DNA of 64,000 nt from Paludisphaera rhizosphaerae (GTDB taxonomy: Bacteria; Planctomycetota; Planctomycetia; Isosphaerales; Isosphaeraceae). Shown piece by piece: positions 7,901-15,337 of the stretch. The notes beneath the pieces were generated by a model. That model searched no databases. It was not told the origin of the DNA and saw nothing but the letters and a program-made list of their open reading frames with translations. Numbering within the stretch: the first letter of the stretch is position 1; each line of letters begins with the position of its first letter. The translations under genes were made by a program, and so were the position numbers. Where the stretch lies: positions 1-64,000 of the forward strand of contig NZ_JAALCR010000018.1 of NCBI RefSeq assembly GCF_011065895.1, written 5' to 3'.

Positions 7901-10572
7901 GCCTGAACCAGCCGGCCGGACTCCACGTCGTCCCCGGGGCGACCCTCGATCCCCCGTCGCGCGGGGCGCTTCTGGCCTCGGCCCGCGTCGCCTTCGACGC
8001 CGCCGCGGGAACGCTCGCCGAACAACTTGAAGGGGTCGACTGGACCCCTGAGCTTCCCGAGCCGTTGACCGCCGCGCCCCACGCCGCGGCCTGGCGCGAC
8101 GAGCCTGTCGCCGCTCCCGAGGGGCTACTCTTCGACAACGGTCTGGGCGGCTTCACGGCCGACGGCCGCGAGTACGTCGTCCTGATCGACGCCCCCCCGC
8201 GCGGCCAGGCGATCCCTCGCCCGGCGCTGCCCCCCCTACCCTGGAGCAACGTCGTCGCCAATCCCTCGGCCGGTTTCCTGGTCACCGAGGCCGGCTCCCA
8301 GTGCACCTGGGCGGGGAACAGCCAGATGAACCGGCTGACCTCCTGGAGCAACGACCCGATCGGCGATCCTTCCGCGGAGGTGATCTACCTCCGCGACGAG
8401 GAAGCCGGCCAGGTCTGGTGCCCTACTCCCCTCCCCATCCCGGGCGCATCCCCGGTCCTCGTCCGGCACGGTCAGGGCTATACGACGTTCGAGCGCAACT
8501 GCCACGGCCTGCGCCAGCGGCTCGACGTCTTCATGGATCCGGAAAAGCCGATCAAGTACCTGCGGCTGCGCGTCGAAAACCCCGGCGAGGCCGCCAGGAA
8601 GCTCTCCGCGACGTTCTACGCCGAGTGGGTCCTTGGGACCAACCGCGACCGCACGGCGATGCACGTCGTCACGACGCTCGACCCCGAGAGCGGGGCGCTC
8701 ACGGCCCGCAACAGCTTCCGGGACGAGTTCGCCGACGGCGTCGCGTTCCTGGACGTCGACCGCCGGCCGCGAACCGTCACCGGCGATCGGAGCGAGTTCC
8801 TCGGCCGCCACGGCTCCATCGCCAGCCCCGCGGCGCTCGGCCAGGTGGAGCTTTCCGGCCTCGTCGGCGGCGGCCTCGACCCCTGCGGCGCGGTGCAGAC
8901 GAAGTTCGACCTCGGCCCCGGCGAGACGCTCGAAATCGTCTTCCTTTTGGGATGGGCCGACGCTCCTTCCCAGGTGCGGGACGCGATCGCCCACGTCCGC
9001 GACCTCGGCGCCGCCGGGGCTCTCCAGCAGTCGAAGGCTCGCTGGGACGACCTGCTCGGCGTCGTGCAGGTCCACACGCCGGAGCCCTCGTTCGACCTGC
9101 TCCTCAACCGCTGGCTGCTCTACCAAACGACGAGCTGCCGCCTCTGGGGACGCACGGCGTTCTACCAGTCGGGCGGCGCGTTCGGCTTCCGCGACCAGCT
9201 CCAAGACGTCCTCTCGCTGCTGCACGCCGCTCCCGAACTGGCCAGGAAGCAGGTCCTGCTGCACGCTTCTCGACAATTCGTCGAAGGAGACGTCCAGCAC
9301 TGGTGGCATCCGCCCGAGGGACGGGGCGTCCGAACGCGATACTCCGACGATTACCTCTGGCTCCCCTTCGTCGCCTCGCGGTACGTCGAGACGACCGGCG
9401 ACCTGACAGCGCTCGACGAAACGGTCGGCTTCCTCCAGGCCCCGGAACTGGCCGCCGGGCAGGAGGACGACTACCGCCTCCCCGACGACGCCCCCGGCGG
9501 AGCCTCGCTCTATGAGCACTGCGCCCGGGCGCTTGACCGGTCGAGCCCCCGTGGCGAGCACGGCCTGCCGCTGATGGGGGGCGGCGACTGGAACGACGGC
9601 ATGAGCCGGGTCGGCGTCGAGGGGAAGGGCGAAAGCGTCTGGCTCGCCTGGTTCCTGATGGTCGTTCTACGGCGGTTCGCCCCCATCGCGGAGGCCCGCG
9701 GCGAGACCGAACGGGCGTCTCGCTGGCGCTCCGAGGCCGACGCGCTGGCGAAGGCCGTCGAGGAGGCCGGGTGGGACGGCTCGTGGTACCGCCGAGCCTA
9801 CTTCGACGACGGCACCCCGCTGGGGACCGCCGGGGCCCAGGAGTGCCGGATCGACTCGCTGCCGCAGTCGTGGTCGGTTCTCGCCGGCGGCGACTCAGCG
9901 CGGTCGGCCCAGGCCATGGACGCCGTCGAGTCGCAGCTCGTCCTCGACGCCGACCGGGTCGTCCTGCTGCTCGCGCCGCCGTTCGACCAGTCCCGGCCGA
10001 ACCCCGGCTACATCCAGGGCTACGTCCCCGGCACCCGGGAGAACGGAGCCCAATATAGCCACGCGGCGGCCTGGGTGGTCCAGGCGACGGCGGGTCTCGG
10101 GCGGGGCGAAACGGCCCTAAAATTGTTCCAACACCTCAACCCGATCAACCACGCACTTTGTAAGAACGATCTTCTGATTTACAAAGGCGAGCCGTACGTC
10201 CTGGCCGGGGACGTCTTCGGCATTGCTCCCCACATCGGCCGCGTGGGCTGGTCGTGGTACACCGGCGCGGCCGGTTGGCTCTACCAGGCGGGCCTGGAAT
10301 CCATCCTCGGCCTCCAGCGTCAGGGCGACCTCCTGCGGATCGAGCCCTGCATCCCCGCATCGTGGACTGAGTTTAAGATCGATTACCGCCACGGCCGGAC
10401 GGCCTATGAAATCCACGTCCGTAACCCCCAGGGGTGCGAACGCGGACGGACGCGAATCAGCATCGACGGCGCCGCCGTCACAGCCGGCGGCATCCCTCTG
10501 TCCGACGACGGAAATCATCATCATGTGGAGGTTTTTATGTCTCCATTTGATGAGGCTGTCGCGAATGCATGA
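1984..10572 (+). CDS. Cyclic beta-1,2-glucan synthase-like protein (GT84 + glucoamylase-like + GH94)
   Basis: A 2,862-residue membrane-anchored protein with the architecture of NdvB/ChvB. After an N-terminal alpha-helical region come membrane segments near residues 400-460, then a family-84-type glycosyltransferase region with L-D-S-D-T-Q near residue 618 (metal-binding DxD type) and R-E-H-R-W-I-R-G-D-W-Q near 765. More membrane helices follow to about 980. A glucoamylase-like (PF10091) domain carries Y-M-S-H-H-Q-G-M-S near 1476, and two GH94 beta-sandwich/catalytic units follow. G-G-G-D-W-N-D-G-M near residue 2533 holds the GH94 catalytic Asp. In rhizobia and Brucella such proteins make and cyclise periplasmic beta-1,2-glucan. 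The ATG at 1984 is chosen over an upstream in-frame ATG at 1876 because the first 36 codons look non-coding. The length matches the family, with no visible break. Confidence 0.9.
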   Translation: MSATYKDEPASAIDAGDGSWIALLDPRRTGPIRGELLGVERLERRARELADVATTFPPRSSVSPLLRRFADNAKVLERVHERIESGDVHAHGIDVEWLLDNFHIVDDVIKEVRRDMPSGYDAVLPKLSATPLKTYPRVYAIAVSLTAHTDGEFDEARIHRFVAAFQEKAGLTIGELWALPTMLRLVLLENLRRLAEEMAWSWRERRRADEWLEADENERPPLAETSGPFVARLMQAPRTSESKAPSAKVVGDLLQNQGVDVDAVVERENHRQAANQVTVGNSVVTLRLLSAIDWNAFFEQQSPVQKILLKDPSGYYPQQDFPTCDRYRKSVEKVARGAKADELAVAQKAVELAAAADPADHRRGHVGFWLIDDGLKTLRSHFPYRPPWRVWLLETVRAHPNVVYFGSIVLVWLLIAAVCTWFAGGLSLGVGALLGVLALLALPVGEVAVGFINHVLTLFVPPRVLPKLEFKKGIPDEYRTFVVIPTMLVKAHHAEGLLERLEIHYLTNPDPNLRFALLTDFADAPAEHMPEDQSLIDDALARVRALNERYGRAKGDDLFFLFHRRRLWNESQGSWMGWERKRGKLSEFNNILRGGPVGSYNVFSADPSTLPKFRFVITLDSDTQMPRDTAGRMVGTIAHPLNRPLYDPVSGRVLEGYGVLQPRVSFHLTAATHSYFARLLASGGGIDPYSTAASDSYMDLYGVGSFTGKGVYDIDAFERAVGHIFPENRILSHDLIEGNYVRCGLLSDTEVFDDFPARYHAYARREHRWIRGDWQLLPWITPSVPMPEGKSRPNPLPALERWKLLDNLRRSLTPPAVVLMLALGWTVMPGSPWLWTAVALLVQAQPLLKWFTAAVVGSIRSGSISPFKGGLDAIPAMGGQALLSLAFLPDQARSAVDAVCRTLYRQYVSGKRMLEWETAAAAEQRLGGDLGSFVRSMWQASATALVIGAAVAWLRPGALWVAAPILLAWILSPLVAFLISRPLPTTEHPLTTEEIRALRRLARKTWRYFETFVGEEDHWLPPDNFQEVPDARVAHRTSPTNKGLLLLSTTAAHDLGFLSLGTLVDRLERTFDTLDRLERHWGHFYNWYNTRTLAPLPPLYVSTVDSGNMLGCLVALRQALIEKTRTPVIGPEVAHGLSDVLGLATESGVVDGSRLKALLDAPTPTDLPGWRAWLDRVEDEAGRLEEEIAASDRSGDLATAQTWLRKLLEQAVDHRRNLESLAGQESGPVPTLMTLAGSRAAASTLASRMVSLADRAEAMGRAMDFRPLYKKERNLYTIGCNLSQGRLDGACYDLLASESCLTSYLTICRGEAPRKHWFQLGRPFVRSAGSIGLISWGGTMFEYLMPRLLLKSLPNTVLSEAIRTAVARQREYGRQLGLPWGISESAFSAQYPEGDYRYQAFGTPGLGLKQGLDEDRVIAPYATAMATMIEPGAAVENLKRLTAEGGEGAYGWYEAIDYTPDRLPPGQKSVVCRSYMSHHQGMSLVAATNKLLGDIMPRRFHAEPMVRANELLLQERIPRDTPLVDMEAETEEAAAAAAASEEDLASAPERPAAPSFLSRRLSTPMTVAPRTHLLSNAQYHVMLTNAGSGASTCRGMDVTRWREDSSREAYGQFLYIRDTASGAFWSAGFQPTCRPADEDEIVFAADKATIRRRVGGIESLLEVAVSPEQLAEVRRLTLVNHGPTSRELEVVSYAEVVLAPHDADLAHPAFLKLFLETEWLPGSTALLARRRPRSPHEKTLWATHVLAVDATAAGCKLVGEVGYETDRARFLGRGRSVADPAALDPGEIPTGTVGPVLDPIFSLRRRMVLAPGGMVVLAYTTAVSESRAGVVALADQYHGPSASARAFELAWAQRQAEHGQRAWSVEEAHLFQRLASYLIFAGPALRARTTTGDADGPSPGPVGRLGIDLRFPMVVLRLTEASGLSMARQLVSAQAYLRQKGLDVSLVFLDDSPGSGLGEAIAGLAREAGVADRLNQPAGLHVVPGATLDPPSRGALLASARVAFDAAAGTLAEQLEGVDWTPELPEPLTAAPHAAAWRDEPVAAPEGLLFDNGLGGFTADGREYVVLIDAPPRGQAIPRPALPPLPWSNVVANPSAGFLVTEAGSQCTWAGNSQMNRLTSWSNDPIGDPSAEVIYLRDEEAGQVWCPTPLPIPGASPVLVRHGQGYTTFERNCHGLRQRLDVFMDPEKPIKYLRLRVENPGEAARKLSATFYAEWVLGTNRDRTAMHVVTTLDPESGALTARNSFRDEFADGVAFLDVDRRPRTVTGDRSEFLGRHGSIASPAALGQVELSGLVGGGLDPCGAVQTKFDLGPGETLEIVFLLGWADAPSQVRDAIAHVRDLGAAGALQQSKARWDDLLGVVQVHTPEPSFDLLLNRWLLYQTTSCRLWGRTAFYQSGGAFGFRDQLQDVLSLLHAAPELARKQVLLHASRQFVEGDVQHWWHPPEGRGVRTRYSDDYLWLPFVASRYVETTGDLTALDETVGFLQAPELAAGQEDDYRLPDDAPGGASLYEHCARALDRSSPRGEHGLPLMGGGDWNDGMSRVGVEGKGESVWLAWFLMVVLRRFAPIAEARGETERASRWRSEADALAKAVEEAGWDGSWYRRAYFDDGTPLGTAGAQECRIDSLPQSWSVLAGGDSARSAQAMDAVESQLVLDADRVVLLLAPPFDQSRPNPGYIQGYVPGTRENGAQYSHAAAWVVQATAGLGRGETALKLFQHLNPINHALCKNDLLIYKGEPYVLAGDVFGIAPHIGRVGWSWYTGAAGWLYQAGLESILGLQRQGDLLRIEPCIPASWTEFKIDYRHGRTAYEIHVRNPQGCERGRTRISIDGAAVTAGGIPLSDDGNHHHVEVFMSPFDEAVANA

Positions 10573-10660
10573 TTTCTGCGCAAACCGCCTGGAATTGTCT
10601 CAGCAGACGCGACGCGGGCCCACGATGAGGGTGCGTTGAACCGAAGCCGGCCAAAAAACC

Positions 10661-10932
10661 AGGTCCCCTCTCCCGGCGGGCTGACGACCCGACATTTATT
10701 CAGGAGTAGCGAACCAAACGGCCTTCCCCCCTCGCGGGGGAAGGTGGCCCGAAGGGCCGGATGAGGGGGGATCGGCTCCGCGTTCACGGCAAGGCTCGAA
10801 TGCGCATGCGACGGTGGTCATCCCCCTCATCTGACCGCTTCGCGGTCTGTCTTCCCCCTCCAGGGGGGAAGACGTCTTGATCGCCGCCGCCGTAAATGCG
10901 TCGGGTCGTCAGCTTGGCGGGAGAGGGGACTT
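10661..10932. repeat. Composite MITE-like element with 33-bp inverted ends
   Basis: The 33 bases at 10661-10693 and 10900-10932 are near-perfect inverted copies. Read as top strand for the right copy and bottom strand for the left, both begin GTCGGGTCGTCAGC and end GGGAGAGGGGAC plus two bases, with only about four differing positions. The ~155-bp palindrome family described separately lies between them. There is no coding capacity. The core GGGAGAGGGGAC also appears alone near 24919. Confidence 0.6.
10720..10874 (+). repeat. Palindromic repeat family 1, copy 1
   Basis: The left part runs GGCCTTCCCCCCTCGCGGGG, then a short GTGGCCCGAAGGGCCGGATGA hairpin block. A variable ~50-base centre follows, then CCCCCTCATCTGACCGCTTC, and it closes with CTTCCCCCTCCAGGGGGGAA followed by GACGTC. 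The ends pair with each other and each half also forms its own hairpin. Other copies are at 14971, 35121 and, inverted, 40420. Confidence 0.8.
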
Positions 10933-11010
10933 CACACTCGTTTCCGTTTCAAGCCCGCGCGCGGTCGCAGCCGTCGTCAGCCTCCCGAGTGTAGGGAGCG
11001 GACGGCGGCC

Positions 11011-11100
11011 GCGACGGCGGTCGAAAAAGATTCCTGACGCGGCCGACGGGGTCGCGGGGAGAGTCGCGACGACGACGGTCGAAAAGAAGATCCCGTGACG
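11011..11100. repeat. Short direct repeat, two units of about 30 bp
   Basis: Two imperfect tandem-like units lie at 11011-11039 and 11069-11100. They share GACGGTCGAAAA or GGCGGTCGAAAA, followed by AGAT and ending in TGACG. They sit just downstream of the stop of the leftward small gene at 11151. No function is evident. Confidence 0.4.
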
Positions 11101-11150
11101 TTTCCGTCAGGGTGATGTGCGTGAGCGGGAGATCAGCCGCGGCGGATCGA

Positions 11151-11417
11151 TCAACGCGCCTTGAGCATGGCGCGCATCTGGAGGCGGCTGGCGGGCAGCG
11201 AGGCTTCTTTCAACAGACGGGTGAGCTTGGACTCGACCACGCAGGCGGGACGCTGGCCTGACCGTTCGTCGACCACCAGGGCCTCTTCACGAGGCGCGGG
11301 GGACCGTCGCGCGACCAGGGGCTCGCGGCGGGGTGCGACGAGGTCCACGGAAGGAGCAGCGGCGGTGACGTCGGTGGCGATCAACACGGGACTCAAGTAA
11401 CCCTCTCTTGAAAACAT
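11151..11417 (-). CDS. Small protein of unknown function (88 aa)
   Basis: Not recognised. It is kept because a perfect AGGAGG lies 10 bases upstream of the ATG at 11417, which chance frames here lack. The sequence starts MFSREGYLSPVLIATD, has an Arg/Pro-rich middle (residues about 27-45), and ends with a basic, probably helical tail (K-L-T-R-L-L-K-E-A-S-L then R-L-Q-M-R-A-M-L-K-A-R). There is no signal peptide or membrane segment. It is isolated between the repeat-rich gap and a 476-base upstream region. It may be a small regulatory or nucleic-acid-binding protein. Confidence 0.55.
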   Translation of the reverse strand: MFSREGYLSPVLIATDVTAAAPSVDLVAPRREPLVARRSPAPREEALVVDERSGQRPACVVESKLTRLLKEASLPASRLQMRAMLKAR

Positions 11418-11893
11418 GGAAAGGAAACCTCCTGCAAGACCTGGCGGATAACCGCCTCCTACAGAGCGTATTGCAAACGGCGCGCCGAAGGAACGACAGG
11501 CCGGCCGGAGAAGGCGATGTGCGAGACGTCGGGGACTTCAGCGGGGTTGGGCCGCCGGATCCATCGGCGTCTCCTCGGGCCTGGGTGCGATCGGGATCGG
11601 ACGCCCCCCATCGCTCCACAAGTTTAGTACGCGAATTCCGGCCCAAGCGTGGGAGACTTCCGCGCGGTTTTCCAAATACTAGGAAACGCCTTGGTAGGAT
11701 GGAGGCACCGACTCAGCTTTCTTAAGAAAATCGGCCGATCTCCCGGCGGTACGACTCGCACCGCGGGCGGGGCGGGCCGTACCATACCCAGGGTGACGAA
11801 CGCGGCGAGCCGGCCGGACTCGCCCCCGATCGGCCTCCCGCGCCGACGAGGCGGTTTTCACAGATTCAGGCGAGCCCAAGGGCGGTCAAACCG
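11418..11893. other. Intergenic region, no gene seen
   Basis: This 476-base divergent gap separates the leftward 88-aa gene and the rightward ABC exporter, so it should hold both promoters. It has a slightly AT-richer stretch around 11670-11735. No repeat or convincing ORF was found. Confidence 0.4.
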
Positions 11894-13810
11894 ATGGCGC
11901 GAGAGAGCGTGGCGAAGCGGCTGCGAGAGGTCGGGCGTGAGCTGGGCCGAATCCGCCGCCGGGGAAGGCAGGTCTGGCGGCTGGTCCCCTGGCCGCACAA
12001 GGTCTCGCTGGGGATGGCCCTGATCGTCATGGGCCTGGCCAGCGCCGGCGGGACGGCCGCCGCCGTCTTCCTGGGCAAGCTGGTCAGCGCCATCTCGCCG
12101 GCCGAGGACGGAACTCGTCCCCCGGCCGAGGTCGTCGCCCGCGCCGCGGCGTTCTACCTGACGCTGATCGGCCTGGGCTATCTCGTCCGCGAGACGATGA
12201 ACGTCCTCCGCCGCTATCTCGTCGAACGGGCCTGCACCCGGATCGACAAGGACATGTGCGTGCGGCTGGTCGCCCACCTGATGAAGGTGGACCTGGCCTC
12301 GATCGCCCAGGATCAGGTCGGCGCCCTGTACGGACGCATCACCCGCAGCGCGGAAGGCTTCGTCCGATTCCTGCGCATCAGCTTTCTCGATTTCGTCCCC
12401 GCGCTGTTCACGGGGGGCTTCGCGGTCTTCTACGTTCTGACGCAGCAGCCGTGGGTCGCTCTGGCGATGCTCGGGGTCGTTCCGATTTCCCTGGGCCTAA
12501 CGGTCGCCCAGATCGTCACCCAGAAGGGAGTGCGGCTCGACCTTCTCCGAACCCGTGAGCGCATGGACGGCACGGTCGTCGAGCAGCTTTCGGGCATCGA
12601 CTACGTCCGGGCCTCCAATACGCACCGGCGGGAGATCGCCCGGGTGGCGAAGGCGGCCGAGCGGCGACGGTCGAAGGAGTTGAAGCACCATTTCCAGATG
12701 TCGTTGTTCGGCTGCGGCAAGGCGCTCAACGAGGGCTTCTTCCACCTGGTCGTCCTGGCGCTGGCGGTCTACCTGTACATCCACGGCCGGATCAACGTCG
12801 GCGACATCTTCACCTTCTCCGTCCTGTACCTGAACGTGATGGCTCCCTTGAACGAGGTCCACCGGTTCATCGACGAGGCCCACGAGAGCAGCCTGAGGGT
12901 AGGCGACCTCATCGGCCTGTTGCGCGAGCCGATCGACCCCTCGTTCAAGCCGGTCGATCCCAGGACGCCCGTCCTGGCGCTGGGGGAGCCGGTCTTCGTG
13001 GCCGACGACGTCAGCGTCCAGTATCCCAGGACCATCGAGGGGGGCCGGCGGGCGCTCGACGGGCTCTCGCTGGTGATCCGCCACGGCGAGACGATCGGCA
13101 TGGCCGGTCGTTCCGGCTGCGGCAAGACGACCTGGCTGCGAGTCCTGATGCGTCTGGTGCACCCCACGTCCGGCCGGGTCTGGTTCGGCGGGGTTCCGCT
13201 GGAGAGCGTCACACGCGAGTCGATCGGCGACATGGTCGGCTACGTCGGCCAGAACCCGTTCGTCTTCACGGGGACGATCGCCGAGAACATCGCCTACGGC
13301 TGCAAGGACCCGACTCCGGAGGGGATCCAGGCCGCCGCCGAGGCCGCCTGCATTCACGACGAGATCATGATGATGCCCGGCGGCTACAAGGCCAGGGTCG
13401 CCGAGCGCGGGCAGAACCTCTCGGGAGGTCAACGCCAGCGGATCGCCCTCGCCCGGATCTTCCTCAAGAACCCGCCGATCCTGATCCTCGACGAGGGGAC
13501 GTCCGCCCTGGACAACATCAGCGAGCGCCGCGTCCAGCAGGCCGTCGACGCCGCCCGGGCGGACCGCACGGTGATCCTCGTCGCCCACCGTTTGACGACG
13601 CTGCTGGACACCGACCGGATCCTCGTCTTCGAGGACGGCCGGGTCGTTGAGAACGGCAAGTACGGCGAACTCGTCCGGGCCGACGGCGCCTTCGCCGACC
13701 TCGTCCGATCCGCCGAGATGGGCCGACTCGACGCCCCTCCGGAGCCCGAGATCCCCGACCCCGCCGCGCCGGCCGACGTCGTGGAGGCCATCGAGCGCGG
13801 CGAGGCGTGA
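11894..13810 (+). CDS. ABC exporter, fused permease and ATPase (half-transporter)
   Basis: A 638-residue MsbA/lipid-exporter-type half-transporter expected to work as a homodimer in the inner membrane. A basic N-terminus leads into six transmembrane helices (about residues 33-325). The nucleotide-binding domain has Walker A A-G-R-S-G-C-G-K-T-T near 404, the signature L-S-G-G-Q-R-Q-R near 509, and Walker B I-L-I-L-D-E-G-T near 529 (the second acidic residue is the catalytic Glu), then an H-loop V-A-H-R near 560. The C-terminal tail is acidic and Pro/Ala-rich. The substrate cannot be told from sequence; lipids, glycolipids or peptides are typical. It stands alone, converging on the PDZ gene with a 10-base gap. 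Confidence 0.9.
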   Translation: MARESVAKRLREVGRELGRIRRRGRQVWRLVPWPHKVSLGMALIVMGLASAGGTAAAVFLGKLVSAISPAEDGTRPPAEVVARAAAFYLTLIGLGYLVRETMNVLRRYLVERACTRIDKDMCVRLVAHLMKVDLASIAQDQVGALYGRITRSAEGFVRFLRISFLDFVPALFTGGFAVFYVLTQQPWVALAMLGVVPISLGLTVAQIVTQKGVRLDLLRTRERMDGTVVEQLSGIDYVRASNTHRREIARVAKAAERRRSKELKHHFQMSLFGCGKALNEGFFHLVVLALAVYLYIHGRINVGDIFTFSVLYLNVMAPLNEVHRFIDEAHESSLRVGDLIGLLREPIDPSFKPVDPRTPVLALGEPVFVADDVSVQYPRTIEGGRRALDGLSLVIRHGETIGMAGRSGCGKTTWLRVLMRLVHPTSGRVWFGGVPLESVTRESIGDMVGYVGQNPFVFTGTIAENIAYGCKDPTPEGIQAAAEAACIHDEIMMMPGGYKARVAERGQNLSGGQRQRIALARIFLKNPPILILDEGTSALDNISERRVQQAVDAARADRTVILVAHRLTTLLDTDRILVFEDGRVVENGKYGELVRADGAFADLVRSAEMGRLDAPPEPEIPDPAAPADVVEAIERGEA

Positions 13811-13820
13811 GGCTGGGAGG

Positions 13821-14882
13821 TCACTTCTTCGCTTCAAGCGCCTTTCGGAGCGACTCCACGGCGTCGCGGAGCGCTTTGATCTCGGCTTCGATCCGGTCCT
13901 TCCTGGCCTCGGCGGCGGTGTCGGCCGGGACGTCCTGCAGCTTGGAATCGAAAACCTTGACCTGGAATCCATCCGCATCCGAGCCGACCACGGCGCCGGG
14001 GCGGAATACGTCGACGAACTTGGTCTTCACTCCGGGGGACTGCCAGACCCGGACGCGGTTTTCCATGCCGACCTGATCCAACGTCGGCCGCTTCTCGGCC
14101 GTGACGGTCACGGTTCGTCGTTCGCCGGCACGGAGGATTTCCAGGGTCAACGGCTTGTCGCCCGCCTTGGAAACGCGCTCGATCATGGCGGGGCCGTCGG
14201 CGATAGGAGCGCCGTCGATGGTCAGAACGACGTCGTGAACCTTCAGGCCCGCCTTCGCGGCTGGAGCGTCCTCGACGAGCCGGGAGACGGCCAGGCCCCG
14301 ATCCTCGGGAAGCTCCAGTTGGGCCCGAAGCGCCGCGGGGATCGCCTCGACCGAAGCGCCGATCCAGTGCTTGGGCTCATCGTCGCCCACCGGCCCGAGT
14401 TCGACGTGAACCTGGGACCGGACCTTGAGTTCGACGGGCTTCCGCTTCCGCAGCAGAGTCAACGTGACGGGTTCGTCGCCGGCCTTCTTCAGCAGGCGGT
14501 CGAGGTCGATGGGGTCGCTCAACGGCTGGGAGTTCAGCGAGGTCAACACGTCCTGCGGCCGGATCCCCGCCTCCCAGGCGGGCCCCCCCTCCCGGACCGA
14601 GGACGCCACCAGGCCGCGACCGTTCATGGCCGGAAGTTGAGCGCGGGTCGCGTCGTCGAGCGGTTCCAGCGTCAGGCTGGGACCGTCTGACGCCAGGACG
14701 AAATTGCCGTTCAGCGGGACGGCGTTACTCCACTCGTAGACCGAGGCCTGCCCGTGTGCAGGGGTTGTGTATCCAAACACCGCCTCCACCGGCTTGTCGA
14801 CGACCTTCGGCTGACGAGGTTCCTCCGGAGGGCTCATCGGGGCGAAAAAGGCAAGCAACGAACATGCGAGTGAAAGGATCAT
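13821..14882 (-). CDS. Secreted protein with two PDZ domains
   Basis: 353 residues. An N-terminal signal peptide (M-I-L-S-L-A-C-S-L-L-A-F-F-A) is followed by a ~75-residue leader. Two PDZ domains lie at about residues 85-165 (G-R-G-L-V-A-S-S-V-R-E-G-G-P-A-W-E-A-G-I) and 170-260 (R-G-L-A-V-S-R-L-V-E-D-A-P-A-A-K-A-G-L). The end is predicted coiled (A-E-I-K-A-L-R-D-A-V-E-S-L-R-K-A-L-E). No trypsin-like protease triad is present, so it resembles the PDZ half of HtrA/DegP without the catalytic domain. A role as an adaptor or chaperone binding protein C-termini in the periplasm is likely. AGGAG 8 bases before the ATG supports the start. Confidence 0.85.
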   Translation of the reverse strand: MILSLACSLLAFFAPMSPPEEPRQPKVVDKPVEAVFGYTTPAHGQASVYEWSNAVPLNGNFVLASDGPSLTLEPLDDATRAQLPAMNGRGLVASSVREGGPAWEAGIRPQDVLTSLNSQPLSDPIDLDRLLKKAGDEPVTLTLLRKRKPVELKVRSQVHVELGPVGDDEPKHWIGASVEAIPAALRAQLELPEDRGLAVSRLVEDAPAAKAGLKVHDVVLTIDGAPIADGPAMIERVSKAGDKPLTLEILRAGERRTVTVTAEKRPTLDQVGMENRVRVWQSPGVKTKFVDVFRPGAVVGSDADGFQVKVFDSKLQDVPADTAAEARKDRIEAEIKALRDAVESLRKALEAKK

Positions 14883-14970
14883 CTGTCGATCTCCTGGGAC
14901 GAATGAGGATGCTGCAGAACGAAAGCCGGAAGGGGACGTCTTATGGACTCAGCCATAAGTGAGCAGACAA

Positions 14971-15130
14971 CGGCCTTCCCCCCTGGAGGGGGAAGGTGGC
15001 CCGAAGGGCCGGATGAGGGGGACGACCGCCGTCGGACGTGCGTTCGACGGGTCGTTCTCAATGCTACGCCGGTCGTCCCCCTCATCTGACCGCTTCGCGG
15101 TCTGTCTCCCCCTCAAGGGGGGAAGACGTC
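14971..15130 (+). repeat. Palindromic repeat family 1, copy 2
   Basis: It has the same left block, GAAGGGCCGGATGAGGGGG hairpin, CTCATCTGACCGCTTCGCGG block and closing AAGGGGGGAAGACGTC as copy 1. The central ~50 bases match copies 3 and 4 (ACGACCGCCG, GGACGTGC, TTCTCAA) better than copy 1. Confidence 0.8.
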
Positions 15131-15198
15131 GGAACAACGCCGTTCGATTTACGGGACAGTCACTTAGCGCATACCCATTCAGAAACCGTCGACAACGT

Positions 15199-15223
15199 CC
15201 CTTCTCCCCCGGTGGGAGAAGGG
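15199..15223 (-). terminator. Perfect 10-bp hairpin downstream of the metallopeptidase gene
   Basis: CCCTTCTCCC pairs exactly with GGGAGAAGGG around a 5-base loop. It lies about 115 bases past the stop at 15338. No T-run follows on the bottom strand, so it may be a terminator, an mRNA-end protector, or a member of a GC-rich repeat class. Confidence 0.35.
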
Positions 15224-15337
15224 AGGCCTGTCGGAGCCTCGCGAGGGAGTTTCGGCAAGGCGCGTCGCGCGACCTCGGCGGCCTGCACGGCCCGAATTTC
15301 GTAGTCTGGGCGGCTGGATGGTTCGGCGAGCCCGGTT

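Larger units (their letters stand above)
10573..11150. other. Intergenic region rich in inverted repeats
   Basis: This 578-base gap holds no convincing gene. It contains a nested inverted-repeat element (10661-10932) and a short direct repeat (11011-11100), listed separately. No T-rich terminator was seen directly after the glucan synthase stop. Confidence 0.6.
14883..15337. other. Intergenic region with family-1 repeat and a hairpin
   Basis: This 455-base gap between two leftward genes is occupied mostly by palindromic repeat copy 2 (14971-15130) and a perfect hairpin at 15199-15223. It has no gene. Confidence 0.5.
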
